Part shown: positions 15,797 to 23,864 of the stretch, piece after piece
How positions within the stretch are numbered: the first letter of the stretch is position 1
Layout of the letters: every line of letters starts with the position of its first letter
Source of the DNA: JBAWWY01 sp037144355
GTDB taxonomy: Bacteria; Bacillota; Clostridia; Peptostreptococcales; Anaerovoracaceae
Reading direction: 5' to 3'
DNA: 38,731 nt
Assembly: GCA_037144355.1 (NCBI GenBank)
Contig: JBAWWY010000013.1
Span: 1-38,731 of the forward strand
The notes under the pieces: model-generated
What the model was told of the DNA's origin: nothing
The model's database searches: none
Seen by the model: the letters and a program-made list of their open reading frames with translations, nothing else
Program-made: the position numbers and the translations under genes

Positions 15797-17170
15797 TATG
15801 AGGATTCCCATATCTTGATTGACCGCTTTTATTTTCTTTGCCATTGCCAGCAGGTCTTCTAAAAACGTCTTATGATGCTCGATCGCTTTTGAAAAACTCT
15901 GAATGAAGGATACCAGCATTTCAGGGCTCATACCCTTGCTGTTTCCTGATATTCCAATAAGCATTGTTTTGATTATAAAAAATCTAATTGCCAACATCAT
16001 GAAAGCATCTCTGGGCCTTTCACTCTCTGAAGCCGGAAATAAATTGCCATATACGTAATTTACCAGATAATTCTCCAAAATATATTCATGTTTTTTCATA
16101 AAAGGTTCATAATAATTATTTTGCGCAACTGCATATTTTAAAAAAGCCTTCTTGTGGGAGTCTTCCCTTGATCCACTTTCTCTCTTGAGTGAATTGTTTC
16201 CAGATTGTATGCCAACCTTTTTTCTTGCAAAAACGAGGTCGTTTTCTACAAGATCCAAACCTTTTAAGAACTCTCTTGCAAGTTCCACGAAGCTTTTACT
16301 ATCAATCTCTTTGAATACTTCCAATTCCCCAAGAAATTCCAAAATAAGGGTTATCTTAATATTGGGATTTTCTGCTGATATGTCGATTTTTAAATCTTTA
16401 CTGCCTCCATATGCACTTTTTATTATCGTTGAATTGTTTTGTGTTTTTATACATTTTCCAGGTTTGTTTAGCTCTTCAATATAACGCTCTATCAAAGGTT
16501 TAATTTTGCTGACGTTCTTTCCATAGTTCATAGTGTCCAATTCTAGATAAAAACCTTTCAAAATGAGCATTCTTTCTTCCAGTGAATACTCTCTTTTCTT
16601 TAAAACAGCCATTGTAAACTCTCTTAATTCGTTCAGATATGTCACCATCATTATTTGGCCTTTTTTTCTCGTATTAACCTTATATGTGAGAATGCTCCTA
16701 TCATTTTGACTCGATGGCATAGTCTTAAGTTGAAATCCTGCCTGGTTTAGTAAAATCAGCCTGGCTGCTTCCTCGCAGGAAACAGTGGCGGAATATTCCG
16801 TAACGCCATCGATTTCATTTATCAGTCTTGGGTAAGTCGCACATACATTGGATAGATATTCCTCTCCCATTTTAGCCTGAAGCATGCAAAGATTTTTATT
16901 GTTTAAGAAAGCACACCTCTTTTGGGAAAGAAGTTTAACGCAGGCATAGTCAATATTGTCATTGAAGGCATCCTTGTTCTTGTATATGTATTTTTTAGTG
17001 CGGGCAAGCAGCTCCTCATCTTCCAAAGTTTCATACTTGGCATAAGTTGCCTTGTCAATATCCACATCCCAGCCAATACAGCAGTTGTCCCTGCACTCTG
17101 AAGCGATGCAATGGAAATCATTTAAATAACTTGGTATTCTGCTTGTCTTTCTCAATTGTTCAATCCTCAT
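15791..17170 (-). CDS. fliB: FliB-like flagellin lysine-N-methylase
   Basis: A 459-residue protein of the FliB family, which methylates lysines of flagellin using SAM and needs an Fe-S cluster. The N-terminal cysteine array FHCIASECRDNCCIGWDVDID (C21, C26, C30, C31) and the second block CAFLNNKNLCMLQ...YLSNVCATYPR (C86, C95, C110) are the family signature. The C-terminal half is helical with no motifs I recognise. It begins 19 bases after the cyclodeaminase gene fchA, so it probably forms the distal gene of the hut operon, an unexpected place; no flagellar gene is in the window. The ATG at 17170 has a weak ribosome binding site, and a TTG five codons in is better placed after GAGG. It overlaps larE by six bases at their 3' ends. 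Confidence 0.8.
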   Translation of the reverse strand: MRIEQLRKTSRIPSYLNDFHCIASECRDNCCIGWDVDIDKATYAKYETLEDEELLARTKKYIYKNKDAFNDNIDYACVKLLSQKRCAFLNNKNLCMLQAKMGEEYLSNVCATYPRLINEIDGVTEYSATVSCEEAARLILLNQAGFQLKTMPSSQNDRSILTYKVNTRKKGQIMMVTYLNELREFTMAVLKKREYSLEERMLILKGFYLELDTMNYGKNVSKIKPLIERYIEELNKPGKCIKTQNNSTIIKSAYGGSKDLKIDISAENPNIKITLILEFLGELEVFKEIDSKSFVELAREFLKGLDLVENDLVFARKKVGIQSGNNSLKRESGSREDSHKKAFLKYAVAQNNYYEPFMKKHEYILENYLVNYVYGNLFPASESERPRDAFMMLAIRFFIIKTMLIGISGNSKGMSPEMLVSFIQSFSKAIEHHKTFLEDLLAMAKKIKAVNQDMGILIL

Positions 17171-17189
17171 ATTCTAAGCTTTAATAAAA

Positions 17190-17810
17190 TTATGCAATTA
17201 CTACATTACTAAAGATTTCCTGCTCGCCAGCTATAACATAGGCTTTGATTTCGTCGATTTCCACAGAAACTTTCTTCACAAAATCCTCGTCCTTAATTGA
17301 TACAAGATTGATGCCCACATTATAAATTGCTCCCAAGGCAGCGCTTCTTGCCATCATTCCTGCAACTGCGCCATCTGTAACAGCATTTTTATTTCCTTTG
17401 AGAACCACATCCTTGGCTAAATCCAGCACAGCCTTTGACTTCTGTGCAACTCCAAGGGGAACAATCGCCGCTTGTTTGAATGCGCTTTGAATTTTAATCG
17501 TCCTAGCTTCTTTTTCTTCCTGGGTCTCCTTTGGCAGTTTAAATGCCTCCATTACTTTGGAAAAAGCATCCGAATCCCTGTCCACCGCTTCAAGAAGTTC
17601 AACTCTCAGCAAAGAAGCTTTTTCGGAAATCCCAATCATCAAATCCGATACATCTTCATAGTTTTTTTTGCCGATTGTGAGATTCGCAACCATCTCTACC
17701 AAAGCGGCAGCCGAAGCTCCGCTTAGTGCGGCGATGCTTCCACCTCCAGGAACTGCACTATCGCCAGCTGTTTCCGCAAGTAATTCTACTATCGTCTTAT
17801 CAATTAACAT
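17190..17810 (-). CDS. fchA: Formiminotetrahydrofolate cyclodeaminase (FTCD-C domain protein)
   Basis: A 206-residue all-helical protein. The N-terminal block SAVPGGGSIAALSGASAAALVEMVANLTIG and the later AKDVVLKGNKNAVTDGAVAGMMARSA are characteristic of the cyclodeaminase family. It releases ammonia from 5-formimino-tetrahydrofolate to give 5,10-methenyl-tetrahydrofolate; single-domain relatives are also called methenyl-THF cyclohydrolase. The hut context supports the cyclodeaminase role. Its ATG overlaps the end of hutI by seven bases, and the ribosome binding site AAAGGAG is within hutI's last codons, so the two are translationally coupled. Confidence 0.9.
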   Translation of the reverse strand: MLIDKTIVELLAETAGDSAVPGGGSIAALSGASAAALVEMVANLTIGKKNYEDVSDLMIGISEKASLLRVELLEAVDRDSDAFSKVMEAFKLPKETQEEKEARTIKIQSAFKQAAIVPLGVAQKSKAVLDLAKDVVLKGNKNAVTDGAVAGMMARSAALGAIYNVGINLVSIKDEDFVKKVSVEIDEIKAYVIAGEQEIFSNVVIA

Positions 17811-19063
17811 GTTTTATCTCCTTTGACTATTTCTCCATTTTTAATTACAGTACTCACACTATTCACTCCGATGTGATATGCAAGATGCTTATAAGAAGGG
17901 CAATCATGAATTACCAGATCCGCCGCTTTGCCCACATCTATGCTTCCGATTTTATCCGCCCTATCAAGAGCGGCAGCACCATTTATTGTTAAAGCCGTGA
18001 TGACTTCCTCTATGCTCATTCTCATTTGGAGGGTTGATAAGGCTATTACCAACGGTATGGATTCTGTATAGCAGCTGCCTGGATTGAAATCCGTGGCAAG
18101 CGCAACTTTCATTCCATTGTCGATCATGAAGCGGGCACGTGCATAGTTCTCTCTCAGGCTGAAAGCGGTGGCAGGCAGCAACGTCGCAACAGTTCCTGCG
18201 GTTTTCATTGCCATCAATCCCTCATCCGATGCCATCAGCAAATGATCTGCCGATATCGCACCCATTTCTCCGGCAAGTCCAGCTCCGCCGAGAGCGACGA
18301 TTTCATCAGCATGTATTTTTAGTTTTAGCCCAAGTTTTTTTGCAATGCCAAGCAACCTGCGGGACTGATCAACGGAAAAGATGCCATCTTCGCAAAAAAT
18401 ATCGCAAAACTCGGCAAGTTTTTCCGAGCACACGATTGGTAGGACCTGGCTTTCAATGAAGCTTATGTAATCGTCTGTCAGCCCTTTATATTCCAATGGA
18501 ACTGAGTGAGCCCCCATGTATGTGGACACAATATCTATTGGATGTTTTCCATTAAGAGCTTTCATCGCCCTCAATTGTTTTATTTCAGTTTCAAGATCCA
18601 ATCCGTAACCACTTTTGCCTTCAACGGTTGTCACACCGAAACCAAGCATGCTGTCTAACCTCTTGTATCCTGACTTTACTAGTTCCTTTTCAGATTGCTC
18701 CCTTGTTGCTTTTACGCTGTTCAGAATTCCTCCGCCATGACTTTGAATCGACATGTAGTCTTCTCCATTTAAACGGCGATAGTACTCATCCGAACGGTCC
18801 CCGGCAAATATGAAATGAGTATGGGAATCTACAAAGCCGGGTAAAACTATTTTACCCGCAGCATCAATGACTGTGGAGTTTCCCAAATCTCCATTCGCAA
18901 GTAGCTCTTTTGTCCTCCCAACAGCAACAATAAAACCATCTTCTACGATGATTGCTCCATCTTTTATTATGTGGAGTTGATTCATTTTCATGCCGCTCTT
19001 AGCTGTATAACCGCTACAAGTTACAACTTCCGAAGCGTTTTTAATGATTAATCTTTTTATCAT
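17804..19063 (-). CDS. hutI: Imidazolonepropionase
   Basis: Metal-dependent amidohydrolase that opens the ring of imidazolone-5-propionate to give N-formimino-glutamate, third step of histidine breakdown. About 419 residues. Motifs: VLPGFVDSHTHFIFAGDRSDE with the HxH metal pair, the substrate region YMSIQSHGGGILNSV, LKIHADEI, and the metal aspartate in ATDFNPGSCYTES. The longest frame starts with TTG at 19078, but that codon is part of the ribosome binding site; the ATG at 19063, eight bases after GGGAG, is the better start. The site lies in the last codons of ftcD, whose stop is five bases upstream, so translation is coupled. Confidence 0.94.
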   Translation of the reverse strand: MIKRLIIKNASEVVTCSGYTAKSGMKMNQLHIIKDGAIIVEDGFIVAVGRTKELLANGDLGNSTVIDAAGKIVLPGFVDSHTHFIFAGDRSDEYYRRLNGEDYMSIQSHGGGILNSVKATREQSEKELVKSGYKRLDSMLGFGVTTVEGKSGYGLDLETEIKQLRAMKALNGKHPIDIVSTYMGAHSVPLEYKGLTDDYISFIESQVLPIVCSEKLAEFCDIFCEDGIFSVDQSRRLLGIAKKLGLKLKIHADEIVALGGAGLAGEMGAISADHLLMASDEGLMAMKTAGTVATLLPATAFSLRENYARARFMIDNGMKVALATDFNPGSCYTESIPLVIALSTLQMRMSIEEVITALTINGAAALDRADKIGSIDVGKAADLVIHDCPSYKHLAYHIGVNSVSTVIKNGEIVKGDKTC

Positions 19064-19068
19064 ATTCT

Positions 19069-19974
19069 TTACTCCCAAAGATTGGTTTCAATAATTTTAT
19101 CCATGTTGAAATTATAAAGCCCTAGGTAATATGATGCTGAATCAACAAGGGCTTCCAATGGGACAAGGCCTACAACCTCGCTGCCAAGTACGTTGACACC
19201 GTATCGCTTCGCTTCCATCTTCACAGTTTCAAATACTCTGTACATGGAAGTCTTTGAGTAATCTGTAATATTCATGGTTACTTGAGTTATGCCTCTATCT
19301 TCTAAGCTCACTCCACCTGCTTTAATATATTTAAAGCCACCGCTTGAATTTCTTATGCATTTTGCAATCTTGTTTGCAATCTCGATATTTTTTGTATCTA
19401 AATCAATGTTGTAGGCTACCAAAGGCATTCTTGCGCTTACACCTGTTACTCCTGCCTGCGGATGTATAACTGGCGCTCCGAAATCCGGCTGCCACATGGG
19501 AAGTTTTAGTTTCTCAGGCATGCCTTCGAATTGTCCTTTTCTCACATCGGCCAAATTCTGCCTATGTGGTGCTGAGGCAGCCTCTTCATAAAGAAATACT
19601 GGAATATTAAACTTCTCAGCAATCATTGTTCCAGCTTCTTTTGCAAGTTCAACACATTCTTCCATTGTCATGTTTTTTATTGGAATAAACGGCACTACAT
19701 CAGTCGCGCCCATCCTTGCGTGCTGCCCTTCATGCTTTGTGAGATCAATAAGTCCTGCTGCAACTCCAACTGCCTCAACAACTGCATTTCTAACAGCTGT
19801 TGGATCTCCGATTACAGTTACAACCACTCTGTTATAATCCTTATCAGCTTCGTAATTTAAAAGCTTTACGCCTTCCTTGCCTCGAAGCGGTGCAACGATT
19901 TTTTCTATTTTATCTAAATCTCTTCCCTCGCTGAAATTTGGTACGCATTCTACAATTTTTTTTGCAATCTCCAT
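19069..19974 (-). CDS. ftcD: Glutamate formiminotransferase
   Basis: Transfers the formimino group from N-formimino-glutamate to tetrahydrofolate, giving glutamate. About 301 residues, the formiminotransferase half of the animal FTCD protein; the cyclodeaminase half is the separate fchA. The N-terminus MEIAKKIVECVPNFSEGRD and HEGQHARMGATDVVPFIPI, with the catalytic histidine, are diagnostic. The start is ambiguous: ATG at 19974 gives the conserved N-terminus but has no ribosome binding site, while a TTG at 20013, seven bases after AAGAAGGGGG, would add 13 residues. An 11-codon reading frame (19982-20017) overlaps this region in another frame. It is 40-80 bases after hutU and 5 before hutI. 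Confidence 0.92.
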   Translation of the reverse strand: MEIAKKIVECVPNFSEGRDLDKIEKIVAPLRGKEGVKLLNYEADKDYNRVVVTVIGDPTAVRNAVVEAVGVAAGLIDLTKHEGQHARMGATDVVPFIPIKNMTMEECVELAKEAGTMIAEKFNIPVFLYEEAASAPHRQNLADVRKGQFEGMPEKLKLPMWQPDFGAPVIHPQAGVTGVSARMPLVAYNIDLDTKNIEIANKIAKCIRNSSGGFKYIKAGGVSLEDRGITQVTMNITDYSKTSMYRVFETVKMEAKRYGVNVLGSEVVGLVPLEALVDSASYYLGLYNFNMDKIIETNLWE

Positions 19975-20053
19975 TTTTGTTTTATATGATTTCCCAACCC
20001 CGAAAGGTTTCAATCATAATCCCCCTTCTTAATAATTTTAATATTTCAAAGCA

Positions 20054-22090
20054 CTATTTAAGATGTGCCATTTTTAATACAGTCTCTTTGATAAGCTTGT
20101 CATCAACAAAATATGGCAAAGTAATATGGTCCTTACCTGACATTTTACTATTATAGTCCACGCATGTGGCAACCGCGTTTGGGTTTCTTGCCCAGGCGCG
20201 CCTAGCAACACCACCCATTACATCCCAAAGCATGGCGCTGTTCAGTATCTCGTCAACCCTGTCGCTTCCATCAAGAACCATTCCAAAGCCACCGTTGATG
20301 GCTTTTCCAATGCCCACGCCTCCACCATTGTGAAGCGTGACCAGGCTCATGCCTCTTGCACTGTTTCCGGCAAAAATATGGGTCGCCATATCCGCCATGA
20401 CATTGCTGCCGTCCTTGATGTTGGCAGTCTCTCTAAAGGGCGAATCCGTCCCTCCAGTGTCATGATGGTCCCGGCCAAGCATGATTGGTCCAACTTGTCC
20501 TTTTCTAACCATGTCGTTGAATTTAAGAGCAATGGCAAGCCTGCCAAATGCATCCTGGTATAATATCCTTGCTTGTGTTCCCACAACAAGATTATATGTT
20601 CCGGCATCCCTTATCCAATTGTAATTGTCCCGGTCCTGATATCTTCTTTCCGGATCGATGCAAGACATTGCGGCTAAATCTGTTTTCAGCAAATCCTCCT
20701 CAAGCCCGCTTAGGCAAACCCATCTGAAAGGTCCATAGCCAAAATCAAAAAGACATGGTCCGAGGATATCCTCCACGTATGACGGCCATATAAAGCCATC
20801 CTTGTCGTCCTTTCCATTTTTTGAAATTTCCATTACCCCAGCATCAAATACCGATTTCATGAACGAATTTCCATAATCGAAGAAATATGTGCCCTTTGAA
20901 ACTAGGCCCTTTATAACATTGAAATGTCTATCTAGAGAAATATTGACGCGCTTGATGAAATCCTGCTTGTCTGTCTCAAGAAGCCTGGTCCTTTCCTCGT
21001 AGGAAAGTCCCGCTGGGCAATACCCCCCATTGTAGGCGTCATGGCAGGAAGTCTGGTCTGAAAGTAAATCTATGGAAATGGAATTCTCTAAGGCGTACTC
21101 CAGCAAGTCAACTATATTTCCATAATATGCAATGGCAATTGCTACTTTATTTGCCATGCATTCCGAAGCTCTTTCAAAAGCGTATTTTGGAGATTTGGCA
21201 ATCTCTTTGACCCATCCCTGTTCTAGTCTAGTCATTATACGTGAATAATCGACTTCTGCAATAATGCCCACTCCCCCGGCGATTTCAATAGCCTTCCCCT
21301 GAGCGCCGCTCATGCCTCCAAGCCCAGAAGTTACAAATAACTTGCCACTTAGATTCTTTTCTTCTGGGATTCCAAGCTTCAGCCTTCCTGCATTGAGCAG
21401 TGTGCTGTAAGTACCATGGACGATTCCCTGGGGACCTATATACATCCATCCTCCAGCAGTCATCTGGCCGTAATTGGCAACTCCCAAGGCAGCAGCCCTG
21501 TTGAAATTTTCATAATCGTCAAAAGCCCCAACCATCAATCCGTTGGTAATTATAACTCTCGGTGTGTCTGGCTTGGAATGGAAAAGTCCCAGAGGATGGC
21601 CGGAAGCGATTACAAGTGTCTGATTGTTTGTAAGTACTTTTAGATATTCTTTAACCAGTCTTTCTTGCATCCAGTTTTGAAATACGCTTCCACTTTCTCC
21701 ATAAGTCACAAGTTCATAAGGATATAAGGCAATTTCCATTGCCAGATTGTTGTCTATCATAAGTTGAAAAGCCTTGCCTTCAATGCAGTTTCCTTTATAA
21801 TCATTAATCGTTCCAGCTTTTATTGGTCCTGCTGGTCTGAATCTATAGCCATAAATTCGCCCCCTAGTCAACAATTCTTTCAAGAATTCGGGGGCAAGGA
21901 TTTCATGGTATTCTTCTGGAATATATCTTAAAGCATTCCGAAGCGCTGTTTCAGTCTCGTCATTATTGAGAGTGAAAGTCCTCATAGGCGCCCTTCTAAT
22001 GCCTTCCTGGAATTCTGGATAATCTGGAAGTCCTTTTGGAAACTCCAGCTTGATAGTCATTGCTTTTTCAATTTCACTATTGTTGTACAT
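20054..22090 (-). CDS. hutU: Urocanate hydratase, long form
   Basis: NAD-dependent enzyme that adds water to urocanate to give imidazolone propionate. 678 residues, of the long form seen in Clostridia and Bacteroidetes and not the roughly 555-residue HutU of Bacillus and Pseudomonas. Blocks include YGYRFRPAGPIKAG, VTSGLGGMSGAQGKA with AEVD (NAD binding), GPFRWVCLSGLE with the probable active-site cysteine, GRDHHDTGGTDSPFRET and VTLHNGGGVGIG. The ATG at 22090 follows GGAGG by six bases. It lies 19 bases after hutH and upstream of ftcD. Confidence 0.95.
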   Translation of the reverse strand: MYNNSEIEKAMTIKLEFPKGLPDYPEFQEGIRRAPMRTFTLNNDETETALRNALRYIPEEYHEILAPEFLKELLTRGRIYGYRFRPAGPIKAGTINDYKGNCIEGKAFQLMIDNNLAMEIALYPYELVTYGESGSVFQNWMQERLVKEYLKVLTNNQTLVIASGHPLGLFHSKPDTPRVIITNGLMVGAFDDYENFNRAAALGVANYGQMTAGGWMYIGPQGIVHGTYSTLLNAGRLKLGIPEEKNLSGKLFVTSGLGGMSGAQGKAIEIAGGVGIIAEVDYSRIMTRLEQGWVKEIAKSPKYAFERASECMANKVAIAIAYYGNIVDLLEYALENSISIDLLSDQTSCHDAYNGGYCPAGLSYEERTRLLETDKQDFIKRVNISLDRHFNVIKGLVSKGTYFFDYGNSFMKSVFDAGVMEISKNGKDDKDGFIWPSYVEDILGPCLFDFGYGPFRWVCLSGLEEDLLKTDLAAMSCIDPERRYQDRDNYNWIRDAGTYNLVVGTQARILYQDAFGRLAIALKFNDMVRKGQVGPIMLGRDHHDTGGTDSPFRETANIKDGSNVMADMATHIFAGNSARGMSLVTLHNGGGVGIGKAINGGFGMVLDGSDRVDEILNSAMLWDVMGGVARRAWARNPNAVATCVDYNSKMSGKDHITLPYFVDDKLIKETVLKMAHLK

Positions 22091-22109
22091 GGCAATCCTC
22101 CTGATAAAT

Positions 22110-23636
22110 CTATATTAAAGCGCCTATTGCGGCTTCCACGGCTTTGAGTATGGAGTTATCCCTTATCATTTCAATACTTTTTTCTATATCAGGGTACATT
22201 ATACGGTCTTCTTTCAATCTTGGTATTTGTGCTCTGATTAACTTGTAAGCTTCTTTTGTACCTTTGGCAAGTTTGCCTGGGTCAGTAAATTCAACTGCCT
22301 GGGCTGCAGTCATCAATTCAATGGCAATGACTGCTCTGGCATTCTTCAAAATTTCATAGGCCTTTCTAGCCGCTATTGTACCCATGCTCACATGGTCTTC
22401 CTGATTCCCCGATGAAGGTATGGAATCAACGCTGGCTGGATGTGCAAGTATTTTGTTTTCAGATACTAATGCCGCTGCCGTATATTGAACAATCATAAAA
22501 CCCGAGTTGATTCCGCCTTTTTCCGTAAGAAAGGCAGGAAGCTCACTTAAGCTTGGATTTACAAGACGCTCGATTCTTCTTTCCGAGGAGTTAGCCAATT
22601 CGGCAAGTGCGATTCCGAGAAAGTCAAAAGCTAAAGCCATAGGTTGCCCATGGAAATTGCCGCAGGAAATTACCTGCCCTTCTTCGGCAAATATAAGCGG
22701 GTTGTCTGTTGCCGCGTTCATTTCATAATTAACCTTCTCAAGCACGTAATCTATTGCATCCTTGCTGGCACCATGTATCTGGGGCAGACATCTGAGAGAG
22801 TATGAGTCCTGAATCTTTATTTCTCCCTCTTTTGTAGTCAAACCACTGCCCTCAAGGATTCTAGCCAGATTTTTCGCGCAGTCCATTTGCCCTTTGTGAT
22901 TTCTGACCGCATGTATCTTCTCATCGAAAACTGCAGTAATCCCTCTTAGCGCCTCAAATGTCAAGGCGGCGGAAATATCTGCATATTTCATCAGGTTGAT
23001 TGCATCATATGTTGCAATAGCTCCGACAGCAGTCAGAACCTGGGTTCCATTTATTAGTGCCAAGCCTTCTTTTGATGTAAGCCTGACAGGCTTGATTCCG
23101 GCCAAGGCCATTGCCTCGCTGCCTTTCATGAGTTTGTTTTCATAATAGGCTTCGCCTTCACCCATCAGTACAAGAACCATATGGGAAAGTGGTGCCAAAT
23201 CACCGCTGGAACCAAGTGATCCTTTTTCTGGTATTGCTGGATGCACTCTCTTGTTTATCATTTCAGCAAGTGTATGCAAGGTCTCAACCCTGATTCCTGA
23301 ATAACCCTTGACTGACGCATTCAGCCTAATCAGCATAATTGCTCTGACAACTTCTTCAGGAAAATGATTCCCAACACCGCAGGCGTGGCTTCTGATAAGG
23401 CTCTCTTGGAGCACTTCGACCTGATCTTTTGATATGACAATATTGCTGAATTTTCCAAACCCGGTGGTTATTCCATATACAACTTTCCCATCTTTGATAA
23501 GATTCTCAACATAATCTCTTGATTGAACGACCTTTTTGATAGCTTCTTTTGAAATTTCAACAAGGCAGTTCCCTCTTGCAACTTTTATCAGTTCTTCCAA
23601 AGTCAGGTTGTTTCCATTAACAATTACTTTTTCCAA
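22110..23636 (-). CDS. hutH: Histidine ammonia-lyase
   Basis: First enzyme of histidine breakdown: removes ammonia to give urocanate. 508 residues, usual length. The electrophilic MIO cofactor normally forms from Ala-Ser-Gly; here the block is GSLGSSGDLAPLSHM, so Ser-Ser-Gly (143-145) replaces it. Other conserved parts are YGITTGFGKF with the catalytic tyrosine Y54, IRLNASVKGYSGIR, NGTQVLTAVG, QDSYSLRCLPQIHG, ATDNPLIF, and SIPSSGNQEDHVSMG. The start is a TTG at 23636 with a GAGGTG site. First gene of the hut operon. Confidence 0.95.
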   Translation of the reverse strand: MEKVIVNGNNLTLEELIKVARGNCLVEISKEAIKKVVQSRDYVENLIKDGKVVYGITTGFGKFSNIVISKDQVEVLQESLIRSHACGVGNHFPEEVVRAIMLIRLNASVKGYSGIRVETLHTLAEMINKRVHPAIPEKGSLGSSGDLAPLSHMVLVLMGEGEAYYENKLMKGSEAMALAGIKPVRLTSKEGLALINGTQVLTAVGAIATYDAINLMKYADISAALTFEALRGITAVFDEKIHAVRNHKGQMDCAKNLARILEGSGLTTKEGEIKIQDSYSLRCLPQIHGASKDAIDYVLEKVNYEMNAATDNPLIFAEEGQVISCGNFHGQPMALAFDFLGIALAELANSSERRIERLVNPSLSELPAFLTEKGGINSGFMIVQYTAAALVSENKILAHPASVDSIPSSGNQEDHVSMGTIAARKAYEILKNARAVIAIELMTAAQAVEFTDPGKLAKGTKEAYKLIRAQIPRLKEDRIMYPDIEKSIEMIRDNSILKAVEAAIGALI

Positions 23637-23712
23637 TTAAGCACCTCAACGATTGCCTGCCGGCATTTTATTTTCTATATATCCTGTCTATTAATATCTT
23701 CCCTGAATTCTA

Positions 23713-23721
23713 ATTATATCA
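23713..23721 (-). promoter_or_regulatory. Extended -10 promoter of the hut operon
   Basis: On the minus strand TGATATAAT gives a perfect -10 (23713-23718) with the extended-10 TG. The -35 is weak: TTGCTT at a 15-base spacing is the nearest match. The start would be about 70 bases before the hutH codon. An 8-base palindrome TGCCGGCA (23658-23665) lies in that leader; no HutP-type antiterminator hairpin was recognised. Confidence 0.42.
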
Positions 23722-23785
23722 TATGGAAGATTGAAGCAATAGGACGTAAATATTATCAAAATCTGAAAAATAATTTAATATTTTC

Positions 23786-23814
23786 TGTAAGAAATAATTA
23801 TAAAGTATTATAAT
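23786..23814 (+). promoter_or_regulatory. Probable pyrG promoter
   Basis: A perfect -10 TATAAT (23809-23814) is preceded at the usual distance by a poor -35 (TGTAAG, 23786-23791). The start should lie near 23820, about 45 bases before the pyrG ATG. The leader contains a run of nine A but no terminator-like hairpin, so the attenuator known for Bacillus pyrG is not visible. Confidence 0.38.
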
Positions 23815-23864
23815 GAAATGGATAAAAAAAAATAATATGCCGAAGATGGCGCAAGGGGTGAAAT

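Noticed and set aside
19064..19078. TTG start for imidazolonepropionase at 19078
   Set aside because: It lies inside the ribosome binding site for the ATG at 19063.
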